Shown: positions 10,906-22,400, numbered from the stretch's first letter. The stretch: 64,000 bases of DNA from Phytoseiulus persimilis (GCA_037576195.1 CM075103.1:17670001-17734000); one strand, 5' to 3'. Numbers and translations: made by a program. Notes: generated from the sequence alone by a model not told the origin.

Positions 10906-11534
10906 CAGTTGCGTAGCGGGGCGGGAGGAGGAGGGGGGGGGGGGGGCGGCCCGCCCCGGGCATCAGGTCGCTGGGGGCATCAGAATGTCTCTCCATGCCT
11001 ATCACATTAGGGTTTCTAAGCTCTTCCAGGTAGATTTTTCCCGGAATCTTCAGAGTGGGGGCAAAGTCCGATCGTTGCATCTGATTTTTCACCCTATTTA
11101 CGAACCACCATGTAATTTTCGTCCTCCTTCCTGATCGAGAGGCAACGTCAAGTTAATTTTGTTTCTGCCTCGGACCAGAGATCGAGCCAACGAAGTTGAC
11201 AAACCTCGTTGTCCTATCTATCGAGATGTCCATCACGACGGAGTTCAACTTCAATGAGGAGTCAATAGAAGATTCGCAGCTCCAGGAGCGAAGCAAATGG
11301 CCCTCCAAGAATACGTGATCCTGTTGCTCATATAATATTCTAGTTGCTCACATTCGGGTCAGCTTGCGCAAGTTGTCTCCGTTTCTCGGAAGCTCTCCAT
11401 TTCAAATGATTATGTTCGAGGACATACAAAGCTCCATTCACTGCGCATCAAACGCATTCACCAGACCCCAAGAAAAGAGGCGGGGGGGGAGGGGGTTCCC
11501 GCCCCGGGCATCATGAAGGCTCGCTACGCCACTG
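10906..11534. mobile_element. hAT-like non-autonomous element with CAGTGGCGTAGC-type ends
   Basis: The left end reads CAGTTGCGTAGCGG. The right end, read on the minus strand, is CAGTGGCGTAGCGAG, so the two form short imperfect terminal inverted repeats. Poly-G runs and GCCCGGGGCGGG blocks lie just inside both ends. This terminal sequence style is common among arthropod hAT-like DNA elements. There is no transposase frame inside. The left end is followed at about 10945-10972 by a block in the orientation of the right end, so two element fragments may be nested. The flanks (TGACCACCCC and TGACACCCC) are similar but not a clean 8-bp duplication. Confidence 0.6.
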
Positions 11535-11622
11535 CGTGACACCCCACGAAACTCTTCCACATGTTGCTGTGCTGTTACAGGAAAGTGCTCGTTTTCCATG
11601 AGACAATTCGAGACGTGAGTTC

Positions 11623-11851
11623 TCAGTAATCTGCGAGCCTCCCAGAACGCCCTAGTAGTTGGGAAACGCGGCGTTTCATGCTCTCGATGAAGTTCACGAG
11701 GTTGGATGACTCTACGCGCTGCCACGCGCTTTCAATTTCCGCTTTCAGTTCTCCAACAGTGTCATAATGCTTGTTCTCAGCGTTTACGCGGCGCACCATG
11801 ATTGCCCACAGGTTCTCCATGGGAAACAGGTGAGGACAGCAGGCCGGCAAA
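11623..11851 (-). pseudogene. Tc1/mariner transposase C-terminal fragment
   Basis: Reading from 11851 on the minus strand, the frame shows DLPACCPHLFPMENLWAI. This corresponds to the family hallmark SPDLNPIENLWAIM at the end of the DDE/D catalytic domain. It continues with RRVNAENKHYDTVGELK and a helical tail ending near 11623. Only about the last 75 residues remain, and the catalytic aspartates upstream are absent. In this copy the Ser-Pro-Asp and Asn-Pro-Ile are changed (CCPHLFPM), so it is decayed. The fragment ends within six bases of the LTR fragment at 11856, so one element cut the other. Confidence 0.82.
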
Positions 11852-12101
11852 TCTAGAACGGGTCAACGAGCTTGTGTAAGTGCAAATGTTTCGTATGTGC
11901 CTCGAACATCGATGATCACCGGAACAGCGCCATTGTTTGTTCTCGGAAGTTAATCCTGAGCAGAGAAACTGGGGGCCTTGACCAAAACGGAGAGACCGGA
12001 ACCGATTCTCTGAGCTCAGGAATCGCTAGGAGGCTATCGAATCGGAGACGAGTAAAGAAGAAAAGCGTCATGAGAAATCCAAGACAAAAAACATCAGTGT
12101 A

Positions 12102-12121
12102 GGCAGTGCTGCTGCACTGCC
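12102..12121. other. Helitron 3'-terminal hairpin
   Basis: GGCAGTGCTGCTGCACTGCC forms a perfect 8-bp stem with a 4-nt loop. On the minus strand it sits eight bases before the CTGA|T terminus of the inserted element. Its size and position match the terminator-like hairpin of Helitron 3' ends. Confidence 0.75.
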
Positions 12122-12319
12122 AAGGATTTTGCAAAAAAACGTTGTTCTCTCTGTGCGCATGCGATGTCGGGAGAGGATGTCAGCTTCATGATGGTGATAC
12201 GGTTGTTGTTTGTGGGAGCAGCGTGTGAGGTCGCCAGCTCCTTGTTCGTTGAATTCGTCATTGTTGTCGTGCTCGAGTGAGCATTTTATCTTACGGAAGC
12301 TGATGTTCATGAAGATTGT

Positions 12320-12562
12320 TCACATGCAGATGAGTCGCACATACAATGGTATGGAAGGTATGGAAATATGATTGGTGGGACATCCATGTTTCTGTTGAGT
12401 TGAGACCAAGAAATCCGGTCGGGACAAAATCGAATCTGTCGCAACATCATTCGCGTGTTCGGCTAGGCTTTGCACATTGATCTTGACAATCATCAAATTT
12501 GCGTTTCTATCGTAAGAAATTTTTACATCGGTTGTTATGGTCGGGAGGCGGTGAGTTCGCAT
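12320..12562 (-). pseudogene. Endonuclease-like fragment of the Helentron protein
   Basis: The frame contains MIVKINVQSLAEHANDV followed by a DSILSRPDFLV segment. This resembles the start of apurinic-type endonuclease domains (pattern: hydrophobic strand, N-x-x-S-L, H, D, then 'aDil.l.E'). The catalytic Glu of that motif is not preserved (STQQKHG). Its position after the helicase suits the C-terminal endonuclease of Helentrons. This is weaker than the helicase call. Confidence 0.5.
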
Positions 12563-12675
12563 ATTCGTTCCGGACTCCTCGAATTGTTGGACTCTCTTGC
12601 ATGAGAAAAAACGAATTTTTCGATTGCATTCGTAAGGAAAAGGCCTTGAGGTTACGTCACTCTATTGAGAGCCAC

Positions 12676-12912
12676 TTAAACCAGTTGTTGCTTATAATTC
12701 TCTTCGTGTTCATAAACGATTTGATCGAAGGTTACTTCTTGCGACACATGGATTGGAGCAGCATTGACTGATGGTAATTGTTCAAGGTCGCCACATGCGA
12801 ACAGATCTAAACCACTGAAGTTGTTTTCGAGTTCGCCTTTCCTTTCTTGCAATCGTGAGTTGATCGAATGGAAAACATGTGAACTGCACATACTTGTTTC
12901 GTCTATGATCAC
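12676..12912 (-). pseudogene. PIF1-like helicase fragment (Helitron)
   Basis: The frame begins IIDETSMCSSHVFHSI and runs to FACGDLEQLPSV. These are the Walker B (DE-x-SM) and GD-x-x-QLPPV motifs of PIF1/RecD-type superfamily 1B helicases in Helitron proteins. The N-terminal Walker A region is not in frame, and the frame stops soon after. It is therefore a remnant and not a host PIF1 gene. Confidence 0.82.
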
Positions 12913-13084
12913 ACATTTGAGGGTTTGCAGTAGATGCGTTTTGTAGTATGTACTTGTGAGAATAGATGGAACACGCGTCTAAGTCTTCTGCCACCAAGAA
13001 AGAATGTTCCTACCGACTAAGCTCATCGAAGTCTCCAGATTTGTACTCGTCAGACAGCTTGTGCAGAATACGAGGTAAATTCGG

Positions 13085-13296
13085 TCAATTCATCTCGCTC
13101 GCGCTCATGGTCAGGAACGCAGTTGGCTTACTAAGTTGACGGATCATGGCGAAAAGATCTTTCTTCCGAGTAGACCAGTATTGAACAGAGTTTGGAATGG
13201 TTCTCAAAAATTCTTGATTGGTGTCGATGAGTCGTTCCACGAAGTCGCGATCTTCAATCATTCCGCGAGTTTCATTCCCGTTGAGCGTAGGGATCT
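13085..13296 (-). pseudogene. Helitron-like N-terminal domain fragment
   Basis: The minus frame reads through DFVERLIDTNQEFLRTIPNS and KKDLFAMIRQLSKPTAFLTM to a stop at 13085. The string matches the Helitron_like_N signature, in which a Tyr-Trp-x-x-R-K-x-DLFAMIRQLGKPTxFLT block precedes the Rep catalytic region. It lies upstream of the helicase fragment on the same strand, in the order expected for a RepHel protein. Confidence 0.78.
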
Positions 13297-14056
13297 ATAC
13301 ATGTTTTGTATCGCGTCCAAGATTCTGATTCGAATATTCTTCATTGCCATGTAGAGGGTATGTTGAGGTGTCAGAATCTAAGCCAAGTGGGGATTGTAGA
13401 TTTCCTGATTCCCTGTATCGGAGTGACATGGGCTACACACTCGCTCAGTAAATTTCGGCGACTCCACAAAGTCACGAGGTAGAGCGGGACGACTCACTGA
13501 CACAAAACCAAGGACCTCGTTGTTTGAATACCGATTTCCCACCGTCAACATTTTACTTCGGGGTCCCACGATGCCTGTTTGTTTCATTTTCACTGGTTCC
13601 ATTGTATTTTCTAATACGTGTCATCTCACCTCGAGATTGCGAGTTGGATAGAAACTTGCATCCAACAGTTCATTTCATGCCTCATATCGGAATTTTCCAA
13701 CGTTTTCACCGAAATGCAGTTCGTTGGAACGCCAATACTCTCGAACAGAATAATTCAACGACAGAACGGCTGCTGTGTCGGAACTAACTCATAGCAATCG
13801 CCCACTTCCCGAGGAACCCGTTCTCTCGCTTTGATTCGCAACCGAATGAAACACTTATTTGTGCCAATTTCCCAGCATCTCAAGGGGGTAGACAAATGAA
13901 TGCTGCAGACGCATTCACGCTCGTCAGAACAACACTAAAATCTAATACGAGACTCCACCGTAAATTGGCAAGGTTATAAGACACACGGGAGTCCTCTATC
14001 CTCGCAAGAACCGAAGTTGTACGGCTTCAAAAGATGAAAACGTTTCCACGTTAAAA

Positions 14057-16336
14057 GTGGAGCCCAGCGCGAGGAAAGAGCAGCAACTCAAAAGAGGGGG
14101 CGTTTGGAGGAAAAGAGCAGTTCCTGATGCGATTCAGGTCGTTACTTGGTCGAGTCAACATTCAGGGGGACCCGTTGGTGGTCTATCACATCGGAACCAA
14201 CCCTGGTGAAAAGCGAATCCCGGATTCGCTGGTATTAGACTCATGCTTTGGGCGAGACCATGGAAACCGGGAAAAGAACGAGCGGTCCCAATACCGTACA
14301 ACAGCACCTACGTCCTTCTCAACCAATCCTCCGCTGTCGCTCATAGCTCGAGAAGTAGAAAAATCGTTTCGCAGCTCAAACTTCGCCGATAGGAGGGAAT
14401 ACATCTAAAGGGCCGACCTGCTAGAAGGAAGCATGAGGCGCTTCTTGTCTGACCTCGAGCCACACGAGGCGAACTCCTCAAGCCGGATCCCTGTTTGACA
14501 CTTCCGGTGGTTCCCTAACGAGCGCTATCGGTCCTTGAGTTCCACGAGTCCGACTCCTTCAATCACGTTGGCTAATCCGTCGACTGAAGCTTATCGCTTC
14601 GTCTAAAGGAAGAAGAAGTTTATTCCTTGGAAACCAGGACGGTTCTCTGTTCAGGAACTTGAGCAGCATATTTTCACTTCCAATCGTGCTTATTCTGCGC
14701 CCCGTTGGGCTCTCTGGCTTCAAGAAGGCGAAGTAGGCAGGCCGCGATCATTCAGAACGTGGCGCCGAAAGGCCTCGCGCCTGATAATCGGACTGCATCC
14801 GTCCTCCAACGGCAGTTGACGCGATTCCCCGGACTCCAAGCCGACCTCCCGTTTACTCCGTACCAAATGATCTGGGATTTCAAGAGCGAAATCGCGGTAC
14901 TGAATTCCAATACTTTCTCCCTAAGACCTGTCCGGCTCCTCACTAAGGGAAACACAACTAGCAGGGAAGCGTTCCAGATGCGTTCACTTGCATCGTTGTG
15001 TCGCGTCATTGGTCAGTGGGACGAATACCTCGGTGTCGATATCCCTTGCAGCCCGCCCTCCAAGGGACCGTACACGTTGATCAATCAGACGGATTCTGAG
15101 GCTAGATTCTGCGAAACTCTTGGTGCGAACACCGCGCAATCAGAATAGGCCAGAATGATTATAATCACGATGATAATGGGAAATGCAGGCTTCCAATGAT
15201 TAAGAATATACTAATCGCCGTGATTATGCGATTCCGGAACTGTTCCCGAGTCCTTAAGATACCTGACCCGCACCAGACCGCAATCTCGAGGAATAATCTC
15301 GAAAACGAAACTTGCGGGTCACGATGGCAGAGAAGGGAAATTCTTGAAATCCCCCGACTACGTCTGACATCTCCATATTCCTTGTTCTCGGGTGATTCGT
15401 ATGGTTCTGCATATGAATACAGGTATGATTATGAGTATTATTATGAGGTATTAGAATCATCCTGTCAATGATCACGGTGATAACAATCATCATCAGACAT
15501 ATGTTTACTTCGTCTATGCTACGAATCATAATCATGATCACTGTTTTCGTCAACACTTCCCGCAACGGTTGATGATTTCCTGCGAAAAGGTAAAACACTC
15601 TGATTCAAAATACAAGGAAAACTGCAGAGGTGTGAGGAAGACTTAGAAGCTCACTCGCGGACCGGCTGATTTCCATGATCATTATTTCATGAAAGACCAG
15701 GAGGAGGTAGAAATTCTCCCATCAGGAGGATGGCTTCGGAGAATGGCGAAAACTCCCCCCTGATTGAAACTTCGCTTTAGAAGATTGGTCAGAGTTTGCG
15801 ACCAAGATCCTGGCGAAAATATGACTGCGGCCCAGTGTGAGCCATTTGAGGTGCTGAAAGAGGACATAGCCGACCACACGAGAAGTCTTATCCCGAGCGT
15901 TCTAGGGTCGGAATTGTCGAGTCAAGGGGAAGTATACGTGTCAGCTGGCCACATCCGAGGACAGTTCACGATGGAAAGGCAATCACCTCGAAAACCACGA
16001 TGACTAGTGGATTCTACTCGGTTTCATTGTGAGCGGAAGCTATCCGCGTCTCTCAACCAGCTTGTTCCCCCCCCCCCCCCCCCCAATTCCAAGTTCCGCT
16101 GGAGTCTCGGCGGGGTCTTTGTCTTCGATTCGGAACCGAGTTCTAGCTGAGAAGGACTGCAGGATTGAGAGGAATGCTCGACGGGCATTCACTCGTTCGA
16201 TATCAAGAGGCCCGACGAAGGACCAAAGAGAATTGAATAGCAGAGCTCGCCTCGGAGCCAAGCATTCGAACGCATGAGGCAGCTCATACAACGATACGAA
16301 CGAGGGAGGATAGTCTCATAAAGAAAGGAGGGAGAA
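14057..16336 (+). repeat. 2.3-kb direct repeat, copy B
   Basis: This segment is near identical to 4006-6281. Differences include loss of the short insertion found near 4750 in copy A, which leaves an open frame of 147 codons at 14705-15148. There are length changes in the GAT-rich tract and a longer C-run at 16067-16083. Upstream of 14057 the sequence is the Helitron insertion, so the left edge is an insertion boundary. Confidence 0.92.
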
Positions 16337-17627
16337 TTACTATAAAGGGTGACGATCGAAAGCAGCACCTGGAACCACGACAGACTACAGCTTAGAAGGG
16401 GAAACGCTGCATGGGTGTTTGGAGCGTTCGGGTGCTCGCTTCAGAAGTCCGAATCGAAGCAATGAGCGGATGGCTGCTGCGCCATGTTTTCCCCTCGAGT
16501 TCCGGGCGACTGTGACTACAATTGAAATGCCCAGATCCGAAACCTCGTAACTCCGAATTTCAAAAGTCAAGTTCCCAGTGAGGAATTCTTCGAACCGAGG
16601 GAGACAAGGAGCGAAGCGTTCCCGAGAAAAGCAAAATAACGTTGTCGGAAAACGGTTCGATGGATTTCCGACCGAGAACTCGACTTCGAGAAATTCAGAG
16701 TTATGTCGTTTTTTCATCTGGGCTCTCCAACTGGTGAGGAAACGAGGTCGGGGATTTATTTATTTACCTTTTTCCTGTGATTCATGGCTAGCCTCCTTTT
16801 GCGATGGGGAAACGTTTCGCCGTTTTTGAGTTCACCGACGAGAATGTTAACGAGCTCAACTAGGGCTAGTGTGAGCTACCATTCTCAAGAACGTATCGTC
16901 TGTCACGCTCCCACGCTCATCGTGACTCCTCTGATCAACACCAGTCAGCCGGAGAGCTTCTATTTCCGTCACGAGTGACAGCGATCATGATGATCGCAGG
17001 TGACTGACCTTGAGATTTCTATTTGTTCCTTACTATGGAGCGGACCGATTGCCCTCAGGGGTTTTCAAAGCTTGAACCGGTAAACCCGCTGACCTCGGGC
17101 CTCGACATTTCCATTCCCCTCGAACGACTCCTGAGTGCACAGAATGGGCCTGATTTTCATGTCATTGTCAAGCTTACTCATCTGGTCACGATTCTAAAGC
17201 AGAATCTGCCGGCTGCAGCTCGACAGCACGTTTCCAGGGGACTGAGGAATCGTTTGACCGGGATCGATTTGCCGTATTTTCGGGGTCGCGCTCCCCGATC
17301 GCGGTGATGGCCGCTTTCGAAGTGCTCCCGCAGCTTCTTATTCCGGAGAGTATTTCAGATGCGCAGACGTTGACAAGGTACTCTTCTCCAAGATGCGGCT
17401 CGGAACGCCGCACTTCGATGCTCAAAAACATTCTTAATGAAACAGCCGAAATCGCCTGGACTATGAGAAAAACGATGCAATTTATGTAAATGAAGCGACT
17501 AGACTCGTTTCCATCGTGTTCTGATCTCGGACGGAACGGTTTCTTCTGCCTCCTCACTTGGGAAATGTGTGAACTCGCAAATAAAACCTAATCATCTCTA
17601 TATTTTTCCACCATGAACCATCCAATT
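16337..17627. other. Spacer between the repeat and the FMN reductase gene
   Basis: Short open frames only. A plus-strand frame at 17304-17489 is followed by AATAAA near 17580, but I cannot connect it to other exons or name a product. Confidence 0.35.
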
Positions 17628-19499
17628 TCATAGAGGCATCTGACCGTGATCTCCTTTGATTTTTTTCATCGCGTAACCGTACCAGACAAGCTGATCGAGC
17701 ATCCCATTTAGGAGCGGTTCAATCCGCGGGTCTGAGACCTCGTTCTCCTCGGAGATCGCATCCGAAACGAAAGGAATGTTCACCTGGGAAAGTTCCTTTC
17801 CTTAGAACTCGTCATTCTCTCTTCGAATTCCGGCAAATTACGGGATCGGATACAAGCTGTGAACTCACCATGATGGGAAGGTTGATCATGGCGAGCTCGG
17901 TCAGATATTCCCTAAGCTGAATCGAAACGCTCGATCCACCCAGCCTGCCCAGAGAGTAGCTCACGACACCAACGGGTTTCGCAGCGAACGTCGCCGGCGG
18001 GAAATGGTTCATGAGATTGCTTAGGGCACCCGGAATACATCTGATGGGATGGAGGGGCTGCTGTGAGTTACTGAGACGAGTCATGCGACGCACGATACAT
18101 TCAGCGATCAGGTCGATATTCGCCACCAGCCGATAAATGCACTCAATCGCATCGCTATCGACACGTCAATCGTTGACCTAACTAACCTGTTGTACTCCGG
18201 AGTAGCTATGACATACGCATCGCAATCCAACAGGGTTTGGTTGTCCTCTTCGAGGTATCCCGGTACCTTTCTTCTTCCAAAGAATAGAAGTGGATGGGTT
18301 TCCGAAGAATCTGGTATTCTTCTCGTCCAAGGGGTCTGAAATACGTTTTCATGGGGGATAGTCGTCACAGCACAGGGGTTGACGTCTCGGTGAGATCGTG
18401 GCATCCTAGACTGCTTTCACCCCGGGTTCAACTCCGGATTCGGAGAAAGCCTACCCCTCGCCACGGGACCGGAGGAAAAGTGGAAGAAGAAGGGTGCCCG
18501 CAAAGAGTCCTCAGCAGCTGCTCGTCACAGACAGCGTGCACAGACAGACACATTCTCATTAATAACGGATCCAAATGGCGTACTTTCTTCTCAAAAATTG
18601 GGATCAGCTCCACCAGCAAAAATCTGCATAAAGAAACCATCATCACCAGACAACAAAAAAATCTTTCCCAGAAGAAAATTCTCCAACAGAATCTCGGCTC
18701 CATCGACAACTTAAGCTACCTCGCTCCGATGCTCCGGTAACGCGATGTTGTAATTCAGAGCTGCATCGTTTTGGAGGAACTTCTGACTCATCTGATTGTT
18801 GCCGGCAAAATCGACAGTCGTATTATCCATGCCCAAAGTCTCAAAATCTGGCTGACGCAACAGGCCAGCGTGTTCTCATGCTCGAGAATGTGAGAAGTGA
18901 TCATGGAGAAGTGAATCCGTCGTACACGTAATCAACCTCGTCAGGAGGGCAGAACTCGGGAGCGATGGATCTTCGGAGGGGATTCACTCCGAATCCAGGA
19001 TGGGCACTTTGGAGGGATGGCTACACGCTTTCATTGGGTGGAGCTGACAGAAAGACACCGGACCCACGAGAGGGTAAGCAAGAGTCATCGGAGAGGCCTG
19101 TATATTGCGAGGAGCCTCTTAAAAAAGTCTCAGAGAAACAGACCTCAGAAAAAACAGGTGGCAGTTGAGCCGGAATTCTATCCTAAGAACACCTTGGGAG
19201 ATCGGGGAACTTCTGGGATTCAACATCTTGCGCCGCTTGTCCCCCGAGGCTCAGAAACGGCAACTCCGTGGAAGAGGCTCTCTAGCAGGATGGCTCAGGG
19301 GACGGTTCCATTGAGCCCAGCTCAGGAGGTGTTCTTTGTACTCATGCGCTCATGTTCTTCGAATCGAGCATTTCTTACCGAAAACGGTCACTTGAATCTC
19401 TCTCTTTTCAAGACTCTCCTGGACGAATTTCGACACCCTTTCAACCATACGGCCTTCTCGAACACTTCCTAGAATTAGAGCAACTCTCAAGCCCGACAT
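17628..19499 (-). CDS. NADPH-dependent FMN reductase family protein (about 190 aa, 4 exons)
   Basis: Predicted exons are complement(17628..17783, 17869..18040, 18187..18310, 19379..19499). The product is a cytosolic flavodoxin-fold quinone/FMN reductase. It starts MSGLRVALILGSVREGRM, whose GS-x-R-x-G-R loop binds the FMN phosphate. Exon 2 ends in DAYVIATPEYN (flavin-binding PEYN). Exon 3 gives IPGALSNLMNHFPP and KPVGVVSYSLGRLGG, family hallmarks. Exon 4 ends with DQLVWYGYAMK before the stop. Phases agree at all junctions. The start of exon 2 is unsure. The best-looking acceptor (start 18335) would encode the expected 'DPLDEK' but falls out of frame by one base. The in-frame choice uses a weaker acceptor at 18310. 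The intron after exon 1 is about 1.07 kb; the others are 85-146 bp. Confidence 0.85.
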
Positions 19500-22400
19500 T
19501 TCGGCCCGGATGTTCACTGTCAAAACTTTAATGGACGAGTGGTCAACAACACGAGTCGCGAGTCCTCTACAGGGGTTCATCGATCCGTCACTAATTCGTT
19601 TCGAGCATCCCAAATGAACTGAGAGGGCTCCGACTTATTCGTGACCCGCTATTCCGCGTGCACCGACTGAGGTCAGAGTTTTTTGCATACAAAACGCTCT
19701 CCATGTCGGCAATCACGACTGATGGATGCATTGGAGCCGTTCGCGATGCGTATGTTTTTAATCGGAGAGTAGGATGTCACTCTCGCTAATTCATTTTTTT
19801 CGGGGGATTTGTCTCTGACCAACAGTGTTCGGCCTTGAGGCGCACCTTTCGAGCGCTGCGAGGGTTGCAATTATTGATTCGCAGGCTCAAACCAGCTCGA
19901 TTGAATTCACAATGGCTTTTGGATTCAGAACAACGGCTTCCTGAAACAAGACGGCATTAAAATATCAGTGAGAGGCGTGTATCTTTCCGACCGCCCACAC
20001 AAAGGTGGCTGCAATTATGGAGGGCATTCATTGGAGGAGGGCGCTCATGGGAAAAATACGGTGTCTCAAGTGTGTCTTGTCACGCGCCGAATGCCAAAAG
20101 GGACGAGGCGCTCATCCGGGAAGGGGGTGCATATTGGAGAGAGGCGTGACTCCTCAGCAGCACCTTAAAGGTGGGCTTCCAATCGAGGAAGCGACGTTGG
20201 TGATAACGTTCAACTTAGATTGAACTTAGACGCGTAGATTGAGGAGGCTATTCGAGACCGTTTCGCGAAAGCAGCTCTGGTATGATTCGTCTGAGCTCCA
20301 CAACTCGGCGAACTCGGGCTCATTGGCAAAGCATTCGTACACACAGGCTCTTTCAAGGAACTTTCGAGTTGCGCTGAGCGTCGAATTCGCCGACTTTCGA
20401 CCATTCAAAGGGATGCCCTGGTGATCCGTTCCATTTTAGGAACGTGATGGTTGAAGCATAGATGAGCGGCAACGCAGTTTTTTTTCGCAGGCTGAAGAAT
20501 ATTAGTGCCAAAGCTCTGATCAAGAACCGAGATTCGCCAAGATCACGCCCAGACGATGTGGAAGGAACAATATGCTATCTGTGGAAGTCCAAGACGAAAA
20601 AAGGATTGATCCGCTTTGGTGTGGAGCGTAAGCCCAATGAATGTTCGAGCCAGGCAAATACGAGCAATGCGTGCCAGAAAGTACTTTCAGATCCGATCCG
20701 GTCGAATTTTTGCAAAGAGGCCGCCATCAGACAGGCGCACGCAATTCGGAAAGAGCTTATTGCACCCCGTGCGCTTTCCACTCCGATTACCCTTCTCGTA
20801 ATTGTTATGGGAAACTTCCACAATATTTTCGGCCGATAATTCATGCAAGAATACTGTGTGGAGCGAGCCGGGCTCGCGTCCCGCCGCAGAGTTCGCTGGG
20901 AGGAAGACGGAGGAACGACGTTTTTTGAACGCTCCCGGATTTCTTTCATGTTGGCCGTTGAAATCTCCTCCGTAAATGTGACAGAAACGTTGAGACGATC
21001 TTTGTATCGCCCACAGGAACGCTGAAAAATTCCTCGCTCCATACACCATACACTGAAGTGCTCCATAATCGAGTCCTAGTTGAAAACGACTAACTGCAGA
21101 TGAGAAGTTCCGTGATCTGTCATCGTTCTGTTGATTGCTCTTCGTAGCTTGCTGTCGAGTCGTGGTTGGCGTTCTCCTACTACTTTGTTACCTCCCGAAC
21201 GAGCAGATCTTGGCGTGTTCCTTATATTGCAGTATGTCTCTAACGTGATGCTCTGCGTTTTTTGGCACGGATTCTTTCTCAACGCTCTTTCCCATCTCCT
21301 GTGCCTCATGGATGAGCTCATCTCTCTCGGCCTCTGACCGATCTGCGCTGGCGCTCTTCTGAATTCCCTGGACTGAGGCTCCCGTTGCTTCGCGACTCGC
21401 TCATCCGAGTAAGGTACGCTCTTTCAGAGGCATGATGAGAATCTCGACACAAATGCCAGGCCCACGATATAGCTCATCCGTTTCTTGAAACTCAAGAAAG
21501 CTGACTGTCGGAGAGCAACGGCGGTTGAATATGCCGCCGTCGTGATTGAGTCCGCAGAGTGGAGCTACCACAAACACGAAGCAATCAAAAATTTGCAAAC
21601 ATGTCTGATCGATAATCCGTGGCATACGTTCAACTGCTGCACAACGTAGTCGCAGAGCGAACAGAGTAATAGCGTGGACAAAATATGCTCCTTGTGTCGT
21701 GGTAGGCTTTTCTAGCTGTTAGAGAGTTTTCTCAATCCAAAGGAAAAGTAATCGGCATAGGTATTGGCACATGAATCTGCGATCTTCAAGGTTCAGGAGG
21801 GCGTGCTCTTCGACCTATTGTCGTGTTAACGCGGTGTTAATAGCTGCATGCATTCCTGATATTTGGCAGACGATCTTCTTGAATCATACGCGTCGCCTGT
21901 CTCGGGTCGGAAAAATATTCCATGGACAATACGGTGGTGTTGCGAGGCGTATCCATAGCGGCATCGATATCCTCCCCCTTTTCCATCAGGAATAATCTGG
22001 AAAAAGTCAATTGTCGATGATTTCGTGTTCCGGGCCGAGTAGCAGCGAGCAACGAAACCTGCGCTTGGTAGAGAGTTCTACAGATGGGATCGGAACAACT
22101 TCATGCCAAGAGTGTCGAGCGATGGTTCCCGATATCATCGGAGACCCTGACCGGGGGCGGTCGAACGTGATCGGTGGGACCGTTTTTCGAAGTAGCTTCA
22201 CCGACCCGCGGCTTATCCCGTGTGGCAAAACGTCGCCACCTATTGGTGTCACAAAGTCTCCGCGTGGGATGCATTTCATGCCTTAGGAAAGAATTCCAGC
22301 ATTTTGCGGATTCTAAATTCATTCTCCCCTCGACCCGACGTTTCATCTGGGAAGTGTGATTCGAACAGAACGGGAAACCGAACAGCTTCCATTTCGTCCG

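Larger units (their letters stand above)
12094..14056 (-). mobile_element. Degenerate Helitron/Helentron insertion
   Basis: This 1963-bp block interrupts sequence that is continuous in copy A (4005/4006). On the minus strand it encodes pieces of a Helitron protein in the expected order: Helitron-like N domain (about 13296-13085), PIF1-type helicase (about 12912-12676), and an endonuclease-like start (12562-12320). Its 3' end on that strand has a perfect 8-bp-stem hairpin followed by TACACTGA and then T, fitting the Helitron CTRR|T rule. The 5' end starts TTTTAACG rather than the canonical TC. A helicase followed by an endonuclease is the Helentron arrangement. Multiple frame breaks make it non-functional. 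Confidence 0.72.
11856..16336 (+). mobile_element. LTR retroelement copy B: internally deleted, with Helitron insertion
   Basis: Copy B consists of LTR sequence (11856-11979) joined directly to sequence matching 3898-4005 of copy A (11980-12093). An insertion follows (12094-14056), then the 2.3-kb tail (14057-16336). Compared with copy A, about 1.39 kb between the LTR and 3898 is missing, including the gag capsid and zinc knuckles. The junction reads CCTTGACCAAAAC. Order of events inferred: transposition of the family, internal deletion, then Helitron insertion. Confidence 0.75.

Noticed and set aside
20687-21049. Minus frame with IYGGDFNGQH, suggesting a non-LTR endonuclease
   Set aside because: Only the GDFN-like tetrapeptide fits; no other endonuclease or RT motif is found nearby.
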